Positions 26,245 through 35,052 of a DNA stretch of 64,000 nucleotides are shown in pieces. Every line of letters begins with the position of its first letter. The stretch's first letter is position 1. The stretch is from positions 57,405 to 121,404 of the forward strand of contig CAJUKN010000007.1 in the NCBI GenBank assembly GCA_910587485.1. The letters are read 5' to 3'. The notes beneath the pieces are model-generated. The model was not told the origin of the DNA and ran no database searches. It saw only the letters and a program-made list of their open reading frames with translations. The position numbers were made by a program, and so were the translations under genes. The stretch is from an uncultured Lachnospira sp. (GTDB taxonomy: Bacteria; Bacillota; Clostridia; Lachnospirales; Lachnospiraceae).

Positions 26245-26917
26245 ACCCCCAGACTGTTTTTATATATTTAGGGTCTTCAAAAGAGTCGCCCATTTTTTCA
26301 CGCAGGTGTCGAATATGAACAGTAATGGTGTTATTATTTTTACTAAAATATTCATCACCCCATATTTGATGGAACAGTTCTTCTGAACTTACGACATTTC
26401 CTTTTTGCTCACATAAGATTCTTAAAATGGAAAACTCAATCGGTGTTAGTGACAATGGCTTTTCGTTTAAAGTACATTCATGGCTTTTCATATTTAAAAC
26501 CAAACCAGAATGAATAATGATATCATTTTCTTGATTTGTGTCTTGATTATAACGTTTATATCGGCGCAGTTGTGCTTTTACTCGAGCAACCAGTTCTAAT
26601 GGCAGAAAGGGTTTGGTAATATAGTCGTCTGCCCCAAGTGTTAACCCTGTAATCTTATCAATTTCTTCACTTTTTGCTGTAAGCATAATTACAGGATAAC
26701 AATAGTTTTCTCGGATTTTTTGGCATAGTTGAAAGCCATTAATATCAGGGAGCATAATATCTAAAATAGCTAAATCAAATATATTATTTTGAATAGAATT
26801 TAACCCATCCGTACCATTGTAATATTTAAAAACTTCATAGTTCTCATTTTGAAGATATAATTCAATAAGGTCGGCAATCTCGCGCTCATCATCAATAATC
26901 AATATCTTTTCTTTCAT
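26222..26917 (-). CDS. VanR-like OmpR-family response regulator
   Basis: 231 residues. Receiver domain with Asp53 in LAILDIMLP and Lys in DDYITKPF; C-terminal winged-helix with SLTPIEFSILRILCE and a final IKTVWGCGYKIEK. Several stretches, such as YFSKNNNTITVHIRHLREKM, are close to what I know of VanR. It probably controls genes in element B or cell-wall genes elsewhere; targets cannot be read from this window. Confidence 0.88.
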   Translation of the reverse strand: MKEKILIIDDEREIADLIELYLQNENYEVFKYYNGTDGLNSIQNNIFDLAILDIMLPDINGFQLCQKIRENYCYPVIMLTAKSEEIDKITGLTLGADDYITKPFLPLELVARVKAQLRRYKRYNQDTNQENDIIIHSGLVLNMKSHECTLNEKPLSLTPIEFSILRILCEQKGNVVSSEELFHQIWGDEYFSKNNNTITVHIRHLREKMGDSFEDPKYIKTVWGCGYKIEK

Positions 26918-27286
26918 TATTTTAAAGTGTTAAAGTCCTTTCTTTTATATGTTTTTATTTTATCAAAATAAATCAAGGTTATCTTAAGATTTTATTAATA
27001 AATAGTAAAGATTTTCTTACATAAAGTTATTATCTTATATATAAATTATGTGTCTGATTTAGGGCTGCTTCTTGCTAAAAAAGATTTGTCAGCAAATGAT
27101 ATTCTTTATATGCAATGAAGCCTTCTACAAAAAATTTTGATTTTGAGAATAAGAAAAAAACAGTTCTTCTTTATGCGGCTTTTTGTATCTAATAGTTCGT
27201 TTTTATTGTTATATCGTACAAGCTTTTAGGAATACATTATATCAATATTTTATTATTATCTATAAATGGATAAGAGGAATAAATAA
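26918..27286. other. 369-bp intergenic stretch in element B
   Basis: Very A+T-rich gap between the divergently transcribed regulator and the small protein gene. It must hold both promoters, but I see no clear -35/-10 pair, RNA structure or gene. Confidence 0.4.
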
Positions 27287-27490
27287 TTGAAATGTCGTGA
27301 GTTTATTTATGATGGAGAACCTGTTTTGCAAATGAAAGAGCAGAAATATACAATATTTTATTTGCAATTTCAAAAATCAATATTGTCTTCTTTAAAAAAA
27401 AGAGAATTTTTGACAGATTCACAATATGAATGTTGTATACAAGAAATAGAAAAACAATATAATAAAAATATTTACAATCCAATTAAATAA
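27287..27490 (+). CDS. Small SHOCT-like protein preceding the recombinase
   Basis: 67 residues from TTG 27287, which has a well-spaced GAGGA; ATG 27332 is an alternative start. The part FQKSILSSLKKREFLTDSQYE is a short helix-turn-helix pattern as in SHOCT-type proteins often encoded just before large serine recombinases in mobile elements. It ends 52 bp before the recombinase and is likely cotranscribed. A recombination directionality factor role is conceivable but unproven. Confidence 0.55.
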   Translation: MKCREFIYDGEPVLQMKEQKYTIFYLQFQKSILSSLKKREFLTDSQYECCIQEIEKQYNKNIYNPIK

Positions 27491-27542
27491 TGGGTTCTTT
27501 ATATTTGCAATATGGTGACCATTTATAAGAAAGGAAACATTC

Positions 27543-29147
27543 ATGTCTATTGATAAATATAAAGCCCTTAACAGGGAACGAACAATACAGCATGTGAAAA
27601 AAAGAGTTGCTGCATATTGTCGCGTTTCAACAGAACGTGAAGACCAAGTAAATTCATTTGAAAGTCAATGTATATTTTTTAAGCAATATATAGAACGTAA
27701 TCCTGATTGGGAACTTTATGAGATTTTTGCTGATTCAGGAATCTCTGGCACCAATACGAAAAAACGTAAAGAATTTAATCGTATGATTGCCTGTGCAAAA
27801 AATGGTCAAATGGATTTGATTCTCACAAAAGAGATTTCCCGTTTTGCAAGAAATACACTTGATAGTATCTATTATACCCGTGACCTTAAAAAGTATGGTG
27901 TTGGTGTTCTTTTTATAAATGACAATATTAATACATTTGATGGCGATGCAGAACTTCGATTGTCGATTATGGCTTCGATTGCACAGGAAGAGAGCCGCAA
28001 GACTTCAGAGCGTGTGAAATGGGGACAAAAACGACAGATGGAGCAAGGTGTTGTGTTTGGACGCAGTATGCTTGGCTATGATGTAAAAAATGGTAAGATG
28101 TATATTAATGAGGAGGGGGCAAAAATTGTCCGCCTTATCTTTCATAAGTTTGTAAATGAGAGAAAAGGCGCTTATGTAATTGCTCGTGAGCTTTGCGAGG
28201 CAGGTATTAAACCTATGCGTGCAAAAGAATGGAATAATACCGTTATTTTGCGAATTATTCGCAATGAAAAATATTGTGGTGATTTAGTCCAAAAGAAAAC
28301 ATATACACCAGATTTTCTTTCCCATGAAAAGAAAATAAATCGAGGAGAAGAAGAATTTGTGATTATTAAAGACCATCATATACCCATTATATCGCGTGAT
28401 GTGTTTGATAAAGCAAATGATATTTTAAATGAAAAATCTTGTTCTCAAAAAGGAAAAACAAAGTACAGCAATCGTTATTTGTTTTCTGGAAAAATAAAAT
28501 GTGGTATATGTGGTGCAAGTTATGTTGCAAGGTATAAAACCAGAAAAAATGGCAGTAAATATAAAGCATGGAGTTGTCTTGAGCGTGTTAAAAATGGCAG
28601 TTCTTATATGGATAGGGCAGGAAATCAAAAGGGTTGTTGTGGAATAAGTATTCGTAATGAAGAAATCCTTTATATTATGTCTCTTATCTGTAAGCAATTA
28701 GATATAGAACGAAAAAAAATATCAGATAATTTAATGAAAATAATTTATAAAATTCTCTCAATTAATAGGGAAAATTGTAACAATATATGGGCAGAACAGA
28801 TGAAAATAACAAAGAAAAAATATACCAATTTAATTGAATTATATACGAATGGTGATATTGACCGAAAGGAATTTATTGATTTTAGGAAAAAATATAATGC
28901 ACAAATAGATGATTTGAAGATAAAAATAGAAGATAGTAAAAAGCAATCTGTTGTAATAGAGAAACAACAAAAATTAATAGAAAATATAAAAAATGTTGTT
29001 GATGAACTTATGAGTGGTGTTTTGTATGAAGATGAATTTTATGCAGGTTTGCTTGATAAAATAGTTATAGGGGAACAAAATAATATGGATGTATATTTAA
29101 AGGGGATTTCTTTTGAGTGGCGTTATATCATTAAAGGAAAGTGTTAA
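27543..29147 (+). CDS. Large serine recombinase of element B
   Basis: 534 residues. Catalytic domain (about 20-165) with Ser29 in YCRVSTERED and the arginine motif ISRFARN; then the Recombinase DNA-binding domain (about 190-300), a zinc ribbon starting CGICGASYVARY and a Lys-rich coiled coil. It should cut and rejoin the two element B attachment sites; excision would need a directionality factor. It sits in the middle of the element rather than at an end. AGAAAGGAAA precedes the ATG. Confidence 0.9.
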   Translation: MSIDKYKALNRERTIQHVKKRVAAYCRVSTEREDQVNSFESQCIFFKQYIERNPDWELYEIFADSGISGTNTKKRKEFNRMIACAKNGQMDLILTKEISRFARNTLDSIYYTRDLKKYGVGVLFINDNINTFDGDAELRLSIMASIAQEESRKTSERVKWGQKRQMEQGVVFGRSMLGYDVKNGKMYINEEGAKIVRLIFHKFVNERKGAYVIARELCEAGIKPMRAKEWNNTVILRIIRNEKYCGDLVQKKTYTPDFLSHEKKINRGEEEFVIIKDHHIPIISRDVFDKANDILNEKSCSQKGKTKYSNRYLFSGKIKCGICGASYVARYKTRKNGSKYKAWSCLERVKNGSSYMDRAGNQKGCCGISIRNEEILYIMSLICKQLDIERKKISDNLMKIIYKILSINRENCNNIWAEQMKITKKKYTNLIELYTNGDIDRKEFIDFRKKYNAQIDDLKIKIEDSKKQSVVIEKQQKLIENIKNVVDELMSGVLYEDEFYAGLLDKIVIGEQNNMDVYLKGISFEWRYIIKGKC

Positions 29148-29352
29148 ATAGTACCGTTTTTAAACATTATAATCGTTTCCAAGTTGTGTGCTGATATATT
29201 TATTTGATGGCTGTTGATAGAAATAAATACATTTATTAACAGAACCTTTTTTGTTAGTATAAGTAAAAAAATGAAAAAGTTACTGCTAATAAATGATTTA
29301 TCTTGTACAATAATAAAAAAATAAGATTTAAAATTTTTAACGAGTAAGTTTG

Positions 29353-31590
29353 TTATTTATTTTTTCGTGAAGATTTATGATGATGTATTGTTTTTGCAAT
29401 GGATTCCAACAGTAAAGGAACATCTATCGGTTTGGTAAGGTGAGCATTCATACCACTTTCAATGGACAACTGCTTGTCGCTTTCAAAAGCATTGGCAGAC
29501 AATGCAATAATTGGAATATTAGCTAGTTCAGGATTGTCTAGTTTGCGTATGGCTTCTGTTGCCTGACGTCCATCCATGACAGGCATTTGGATATCCATTA
29601 AAATAAGAGCATATTCTCCGGGCTTGGACTGTTTGATTTTTTCAACAGCAATACTGCCATTAACAGCAGTTTCAATAAGAAATCCAAGTTCTTGTAACAG
29701 TTCTACTTCAATTTCTAAATTAATTTCATTGTCTTCTGCCAATAATATTTTTTGATTGAGCAGTTGAGTAATAATTTCTTTGCTGTCTGTAGAAAAAGGC
29801 AGTGGGCGATTTTGTATGCGCAGACGAAGTGTAACTGTAAAAGTGGTACCTGTACCAACTGTGCTGTCTACACTTATTTCGCCGCCCATCATATCAACAA
29901 TATTTTTTACAATCGTAAGTCCTAGTCCTGTACCATGAATACCACTGAAAGTTGTATTGCTTTCTCGTTCAAATGGCTCATAGATATGTTCTAAAAACTC
30001 TTTACTAATTCCGATACCTGTATCTTGAATAGTAAATTGATACATTGCATAGTCGTTTGGCAATTCTTTTAGTTCGATTGCTGTTATATCTATGTTGCCT
30101 CCAGATGGCGTATAGGTTATAGCATTTTGAGCCAAATATAAAAGCAATTGTCTTAGTTTAGCTTTATCACTATAAATGTCACAATGCTCCAAAGAAGCAC
30201 AATGTACAGAAAAGGTTATATTTTTTTCTGTTGCCTGTGGAAATAGTGATTTGTGTATATCCTGCATAACATCACATATATTACATTCACTTTCTGTAAG
30301 ATGAATATTATTCGTTTCCATCCATGATATTTCTAATGTCTTATCAATCAGATCTAAAAGTTGTCTGCCTGCTGTTTCAAGCTTATCAAGACAAGTACAG
30401 ACCGCTTCAGTATCATCAATATGTTGTTTTGCAAGAGAAGTAAAACCAAAAATGGCATTGAGTGGTGTACGCATATCATGTGACATATTGGACAGAAATG
30501 TATTTTTGGCAACAATGGCTAATTTTGCATTATCAAGGGCTTCTTCTAATATTTGCTTTTGCTCCATCTCACGTCGGACTTCTTCATCAACTCTTCGATA
30601 TCCCATAACAATTTGTGAAATGTCTTTTTTATTTCCAACATTTACAATACGAAGCTGTAAATATTGGATTTCTCCGTTATTTATAATACGATAATTTACA
30701 TAGTAGGTTTTATTATTTGATAATTGATTGCGAATATACTCAGGAGAAGTGGTTTCATAAACCCGTTCACGGTCTTCAGGGTGAACCCAAGTCTTAATGT
30801 AATCAGAAATATACCAAATAAATCGACGAGGCTGAAACTTTTTGCCAAATTGGAGTTGTGTTCGGTTGCTTAATCGGTATGGAAGAATTTTATCGGTATC
30901 CAAATCAGCATATAAAATAGATTCATAATTGATACTAAGCCCTTCTATAACTTCAAGACGTCGCAGATATTCTTGAGTGATTAAGCTTTTTTCTTTGTTA
31001 TATTCTTCAAGAAGATTTTGCAGATGTTCTTCTTTTAGACTTTTTTTATTTGATTCTGCTTCTTCCAATAACAGACGATTTCTTTTTTCTGTTGCATCGC
31101 TTAAAAAAACATAAAAAATATCGCCTAAATTCTGTGTATGAATAAAATGTCCATAATCTTCAACCCAACGAATTTGACCATCTTTTCGGATAATTCGATA
31201 TTCAACATAGTCTAAATCATACTGACTGTCAAAAATTTGTTCTTGTATACTTTGCTCTATTTTATCTAAATCACATGGATGAACCATTCCTTTAAAAGAA
31301 TTTCCAGTTAATTCTGCAAATTCCTTTTGCGTTTTACAGCCAAAAATTCGCAGCAGAGCATCATTGGCATAAATAACACGCTCATCATCATCAGCACGAT
31401 AAATTAAAAACCCGCCGGGCATTTCGTTCATAAATTTTATAATTTCATGCGCTATGCTTGCATTATTTGAATTGGAAAAGGGAGATAATTGTGTTTGTAT
31501 GTAGTCTTCTGTCAAGTTATTTAGAAGTACAGTATCTAATATGGGTAGTATATGTTCAATCAGTCTATGTTCCATTTCTTGTTTGTTCAT
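29353..31590 (-). CDS. Hybrid sensor histidine kinase with PAS domains and receiver
   Basis: 745 residues, soluble. Two PAS modules (about 55-170 and 220-335), a coiled coil, HisKA with His371 in SNMSHDMRTPLNAI, a HATPase domain with GTGLGLTIVKN, and a receiver with Asp666 in LILMDIQMP. ATG 31590 is chosen because GGGAGGA lies 8 bp upstream; the longer frame lacks a site. It is inside element B near its right end. It may feed a phosphorelay, possibly sporulation-related as orphan kinases are in clostridia, but that is a guess. Confidence 0.88.
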   Translation of the reverse strand: MNKQEMEHRLIEHILPILDTVLLNNLTEDYIQTQLSPFSNSNNASIAHEIIKFMNEMPGGFLIYRADDDERVIYANDALLRIFGCKTQKEFAELTGNSFKGMVHPCDLDKIEQSIQEQIFDSQYDLDYVEYRIIRKDGQIRWVEDYGHFIHTQNLGDIFYVFLSDATEKRNRLLLEEAESNKKSLKEEHLQNLLEEYNKEKSLITQEYLRRLEVIEGLSINYESILYADLDTDKILPYRLSNRTQLQFGKKFQPRRFIWYISDYIKTWVHPEDRERVYETTSPEYIRNQLSNNKTYYVNYRIINNGEIQYLQLRIVNVGNKKDISQIVMGYRRVDEEVRREMEQKQILEEALDNAKLAIVAKNTFLSNMSHDMRTPLNAIFGFTSLAKQHIDDTEAVCTCLDKLETAGRQLLDLIDKTLEISWMETNNIHLTESECNICDVMQDIHKSLFPQATEKNITFSVHCASLEHCDIYSDKAKLRQLLLYLAQNAITYTPSGGNIDITAIELKELPNDYAMYQFTIQDTGIGISKEFLEHIYEPFERESNTTFSGIHGTGLGLTIVKNIVDMMGGEISVDSTVGTGTTFTVTLRLRIQNRPLPFSTDSKEIITQLLNQKILLAEDNEINLEIEVELLQELGFLIETAVNGSIAVEKIKQSKPGEYALILMDIQMPVMDGRQATEAIRKLDNPELANIPIIALSANAFESDKQLSIESGMNAHLTKPIDVPLLLESIAKTIHHHKSSRKNK

Positions 31591-31707
31591 GCAAATAATC
31601 CTCCCAATATTTTGAGCAAATTTTAACATAAAAAAAATCATTTGTCATTATTCTTATGTGTGTATATATTAATTATTTTTATTTTATTGAGAAAAAATTG
31701 AATATAG

Positions 31708-31735
31708 TGGAACATTTCTGTATCTTCTGTACCTA
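31708..31735 (-). other. Right attachment site of element B
   Basis: Arm TGGAACATTTCTGT (31708-31721) lies inside the element; the core TCTTCTGTACCTA (31723-31735) is identical to 21774-21786. Confidence 0.88.
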
Positions 31736-31823
31736 TATCGGTTAAAAGACCAGATACTTCCCTATAAGGCATACTATATCGTTGAGAAATATATCTCAAA
31801 GAAGCTCCAAGTTCTCCGTCAGG
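31725..31823 (-). pseudogene. cotJC: cotJC segment 2 of 3 (33 residues)
   Basis: Reads PDGELGASLRY, then ISQRYSMPYREV and SGLLTDIGTE, the part of CotJC between its N-terminal strand and the ELGHFEM helix, including a predicted metal-ligand Glu. On the right it joins element A within YGG|PDG; on the left it joins element B within GTE|ELG. The surrounding open frame (31638-31838) starts and ends in element sequence and is chimeric. The short stretch is intact and in frame with the other segments. Confidence 0.9.
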
Positions 31824-31845
31824 ACCACCATACTTCATTAAGGGG
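31823..31845 (-). other. Left attachment site of element A
   Basis: Core GACCACCATA at 31823-31832 overlapping the arm ATACTTCATTAAGGGG (31830-31845). Confidence 0.85.
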
Positions 31846-31855
31846 TATATTTATA

Positions 31856-33283
31856 TTATATATAGAAAAATATTTTTAAAGTATCTTTATTTTTATCGTA
31901 TACCATATGGTCAACAATGCTTCTTAGTGCAGCTGCTCGAATTGTATTATCAAGTGTTTCATCTTTTATAATATCATAAACAGAATGAATTTCATTTGCG
32001 ATTTGTGTTTTTGTTGCTGAATTTTGATTTATTGTTTGGAGTGTAGTTGTCAATGTATTACGTTCTTTTGATAAAAGTAATTTGTTTTCTTTATACTCTT
32101 CTAATGAATCAATCCCATCACGATAAGCCTGTTTGATGCGCTGTTCTTTATCTTCTATTTTTTTTAGTTGAATAGCAAGTAATTGTGTATTATTATCTGC
32201 TGTTTTATCAATATTGTTAGGTATAAAAGTAAATGTATCACAGTCCAATATTTTTTTAAAAGAATCTAGTACAATTTTTTCTAATATTTTAATTGAAATG
32301 GAGTGATTATCAGGGCAAGAGCCTTTATTATATTTGCCGCACTGATAATATCGTTTGTTTTTTACAACTAAAGACGCACCACATGATGAGCATTTTATCA
32401 TGCCGCTTAACCAATGGGATGCACAACTTGCAGCCCTTGATTTATAAGGAAGCGTTCGCCTGTGTATTTGGTTTTGTGTTTCATCAAATAAAGATTCTGA
32501 TATAATTGCTTTATGCTGACCTTTGGCAATAATCCATTCTGATTGTTCTTTAATAGTATGGTCGTCATGGTGTTGTCGGTTCCAGCGCACATATCCTTTG
32601 TAAAATGGATTTTGTAATATATATCGAATGGTTCGGTGTTCAAATGCCGCCCCACGTTTTGTTTTATATCCAAGAAGATTGATGTATCGTGCAATCTCAA
32701 GAAAACTTTTTCCCTCGTTATAAAGGTTAAATATAATCGTGACAACCTTTGCTTCAGGTTCATAAATTTGTGGACAAGAATGGGCTTTATCATATCGATA
32801 ACCATAAGGAAGTGCGCTTTGATATCCGCCATGCAGTGCTTTTTCGGTCATACCACGCATCACTTCACCAGATAGGCGAATGGAATAATATTCATCCATC
32901 CATTCAATAATACGCTCAATAAGGCTTCCAAATGGACCATCAATAAGCGGCTCCGATATGCTAATAACTTCTACGTTTGATTTTTTTAATAGAGATTTAT
33001 AAACAATAGATTCTTCTTGATTTCTTGCAAATCGGCTAAATTTCCACACTAATATAATATCAAAAGGATGTTCTTTTGATTTTGCCATACGAATCATTTT
33101 TTGAAATTGAGGTCTTTTTTCTGCTTTTTTGCCAGAGATACCATTTTCAATAAATAGATATTCTTCAGTTATTTTATAATTATTTTTTTTACAGTAATCA
33201 AGAATAAGGCGTTTTTGTGCATTGGGAGAAAGTTCTTCTTGTTTGTCTGTACTGACACGAATATAGGCACAAGCTGTTTTCAT
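31856..33283 (-). CDS. Large serine recombinase of element A
   Basis: 475 residues. Resolvase-type catalytic domain with Ser11 in AYIRVSTDKQ and FSRFARNQEE; a Recombinase domain (about 160-290); a zinc ribbon with CSSCGASLVV and CGKYNKGSCPDN; and a C-terminal coiled coil. It is transcribed in the same direction as cotJC, and its stop is 11 bp from the attachment arm. Role and domain layout are comparable to SpoIVCA, which removes the skin element from B. subtilis sigK. AAAGGGGG precedes the ATG. It differs clearly from the element B enzyme, so the two insertions are independent. Confidence 0.9.
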   Translation of the reverse strand: MKTACAYIRVSTDKQEELSPNAQKRLILDYCKKNNYKITEEYLFIENGISGKKAEKRPQFQKMIRMAKSKEHPFDIILVWKFSRFARNQEESIVYKSLLKKSNVEVISISEPLIDGPFGSLIERIIEWMDEYYSIRLSGEVMRGMTEKALHGGYQSALPYGYRYDKAHSCPQIYEPEAKVVTIIFNLYNEGKSFLEIARYINLLGYKTKRGAAFEHRTIRYILQNPFYKGYVRWNRQHHDDHTIKEQSEWIIAKGQHKAIISESLFDETQNQIHRRTLPYKSRAASCASHWLSGMIKCSSCGASLVVKNKRYYQCGKYNKGSCPDNHSISIKILEKIVLDSFKKILDCDTFTFIPNNIDKTADNNTQLLAIQLKKIEDKEQRIKQAYRDGIDSLEEYKENKLLLSKERNTLTTTLQTINQNSATKTQIANEIHSVYDIIKDETLDNTIRAAALRSIVDHMVYDKNKDTLKIFFYI

Positions 33284-33438
33284 AATACCCCCTTTCTTAT
33301 TAGTATATTGTATTAATTTATTTTAAAAATATTGCAGTATATATGGCTTTGTTATGTTCAATAAAAGTGGACTTTAGATAGGAACGAGGACAAAGAACGC
33401 CGAATAAATTAACTATAGATAAAAAGGATGGTTTGACT

Positions 33439-33621
33439 ATGAATGTTATTTATTATGCTTGCAGCAGGTCTGATGGAATATTAAATAATGTAAGACTTTT
33501 TGATGATATGAGTAAACAAGAGCAAGATGAGTTTAAACAAGAGTTAATAGTAACATCAGCAAAAGCGGTAGGATATAAAATAAAAAATAGGAAGAACACC
33601 TGTAAGATACAAAAGAAATAA
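33439..33621 (+). CDS. Small protein of element A, XkdX-like position
   Basis: 60 residues: MNVIYYACSRSDGI at the start, a middle DDMSKQEQDEFKQEL helix and a basic C terminus. AAAAGGATGG lies upstream of ATG 33439 (a TTG two codons earlier is possible). No family recognised. It precedes the holin and amidase genes and may belong to that cassette or be a recombination accessory factor. Confidence 0.5.
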   Translation: MNVIYYACSRSDGILNNVRLFDDMSKQEQDEFKQELIVTSAKAVGYKIKNRKNTCKIQKK

Positions 33622-33654
33622 TAAATATAAAAAGTATAGTGGAGAAATATAGTT

Positions 33655-33921
33655 ATGGATTTATCAAGTTATGCAACGGTTTTGCCAATTGTGATTATAT
33701 GTTATCTCATTGGTTGTGGATGTAAGGTTATAAAGCGTATGCCAAACAAATATATTCCAATTATTGTAGGGATAGCAGGCGGTATTCTTTCAATACCAGC
33801 CATAAAAATTATGCCTGATTTTCCAGCTACTGATGTTATAACGGCTGTTTCAGTTGGGATTATGTCTGGATTGACAAGTACAGGTATTAATCAGGTATTT
33901 AAAGTAATAAAAGAAAAATAA
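33655..33921 (+). CDS. Phage-type holin
   Basis: 88 residues with three hydrophobic segments (about 5-24, 33-50, 60-80) and a charged C-terminal IKEK tail, resembling phage holin-family proteins of Firmicutes. A holin would form membrane holes that let the downstream amidase reach the wall. Directly followed by the amidase gene. Confidence 0.7.
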   Translation: MDLSSYATVLPIVIICYLIGCGCKVIKRMPNKYIPIIVGIAGGILSIPAIKIMPDFPATDVITAVSVGIMSGLTSTGINQVFKVIKEK

Positions 33922-33974
33922 AGACTTTAAAATGGAGTGTAGTGTGAAAAATAAATTATTTCACAAGTTAAATA

Positions 33975-34067
33975 AAATTTAACTAGCAATTTGTGTCTGC
34001 GCGTTGCTTGACACAAAGTTACTAAAAGAACCTAAAGGTTCTTGCGCAAAAAGCAGCGCAGAAAGGG
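33975..34067 (+). promoter_or_regulatory. Structured 5' leader of the amidase gene (leader family, member 2)
   Basis: Hairpin TTTGTGTC/GACACAAA (33990-34017) presents a loop containing TGCGCGTTGC. CTGCGC (33997-34002) and TGCTT can pair with AAGCAGCGCAG (34051-34061) next to GAAAGGGAG, a potential pseudoknot or switch. A second hairpin AAGAACC/GGTTCTT lies between. Confidence 0.5.
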
Positions 34068-34075
34068 AGATTATT

Positions 34076-35041
34076 ATGAGTAATAGTAATCTAGTTGATG
34101 TCGTTATAAAATCGCCAAATTGTGATAGCCCTAGAAAGGATACTATTCAAGGAATTACGATTCATCATATGGGAGCTGTATTAACAGCAGAAGAATGTGG
34201 TAAAAGTTTTTCAAATCCTACAAGGCAAGCTTCGTCAAACTATGGGATTGATAGTGATGGCAAAGTTGGTCTTTATGTAGATGAGGCAGACAGAGCATGG
34301 ACGTCGGGAAATATTGAAAATGATAGCAGAACAATTACAATAGAAGTGTCCAATAGTGAAACAGGTGGAGAATGGCCAGTATCAGATGTAGCATATGATA
34401 AGTTAATTGATTTGTGTGTTGATATTTGTCAGCGAAATAACATAAAGAAGCTTAACTATACAGGCGACCTTTCTGGAAATCTGTTAATCCATAAAATGTT
34501 TCAAGCAACATCATGTCCCGGACCATATCTTGAAGCTAGAATGTCGGATATAGCAAGTAAGGTCAATGAGCGATTGGGGTCACAAGATAATGGCGAACAA
34601 TCAATCCATGTCAGTTATCAAGTTCAGATAAGTGAAGGTAAAAGATGGCTTCCAGTGGTTAATAATCTTACCGATTATGCAGGGGTGACTGGTATGGAGA
34701 TTATTGGCATTGCAATTAAAGTGTCAAAAGGATATGCACAGTATAGAGTACATGATGCAGATGGCTGGTATGGTATGATTGATACACGAAATACCAATAT
34801 TGATGATTTTCAAAATGGTTATGCAGGCAATAACAAGCCGATTGACGCATTGGAAATCTATTATTACACACCAGATGAAATCATAAATAATACTGGATAT
34901 AAAAAAGTGGCTTATCGTGTTGCACCATTAGATGGTGAATATTTTGACTGGCAATATGATAATGAAACAAAGAATGGTCAAGATGGATATGCAGGCACTT
35001 TTGGTGTACCAATTGACCGAGTGCAGATTGTAATTGAGTAG
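34076..35041 (+). CDS. N-acetylmuramoyl-L-alanine amidase (endolysin-like)
   Basis: 321 residues. Amidase_2 domain (about 10-165) with zinc ligands in TIHHMGA and HKMFQATSCPGPY; it cleaves between muramic acid and the stem peptide. The C terminus (about 180-321) has three repeats with Trp/Tyr and YAG elements (LTDYAG, NGYAGN, DGYAGT), similar to clostridial hydrophobic-W wall-binding repeats. No signal peptide, consistent with holin-dependent release. ATG 34076 follows GAAAGGGAG; the longer frame runs back into the structured leader. Its end is 11 bp from the right arm of element A. Confidence 0.88.
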   Translation: MSNSNLVDVVIKSPNCDSPRKDTIQGITIHHMGAVLTAEECGKSFSNPTRQASSNYGIDSDGKVGLYVDEADRAWTSGNIENDSRTITIEVSNSETGGEWPVSDVAYDKLIDLCVDICQRNNIKKLNYTGDLSGNLLIHKMFQATSCPGPYLEARMSDIASKVNERLGSQDNGEQSIHVSYQVQISEGKRWLPVVNNLTDYAGVTGMEIIGIAIKVSKGYAQYRVHDADGWYGMIDTRNTNIDDFQNGYAGNNKPIDALEIYYYTPDEIINNTGYKKVAYRVAPLDGEYFDWQYDNETKNGQDGYAGTFGVPIDRVQIVIE

Positions 35042-35052
35042 AAAATTTTTTG

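Larger units (their letters stand above)
21774..31722. mobile_element. Element B: 9.95-kb serine-recombinase element inside cotJC
   Basis: Bounded by a 13-bp direct repeat with inverted arms inside; repeat-to-repeat length is 9949 bp. Joining its ends gives a dyad of about 50 bp (14-bp perfect outer arms, symmetric inner part TGTA-CC-TACA), the form of a serine-integrase attP. Gene content: pectate lyase, F420-ligase-like protein, VanS-like and VanR-like pair, a small SHOCT-like protein, the recombinase, and a hybrid histidine kinase. No phage structural or conjugation genes are present. Confidence 0.88.

Noticed and set aside
25084..26917. Vancomycin resistance operon
   Set aside because: Only the regulatory pair is found; no ligase, dehydrogenase or dipeptidase gene is adjacent.
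31638..31838. A separate 66-residue gene
   Set aside because: Only the middle 33 residues resemble a protein family; both ends are element sequence. It is the chimeric frame around cotJC segment 2.
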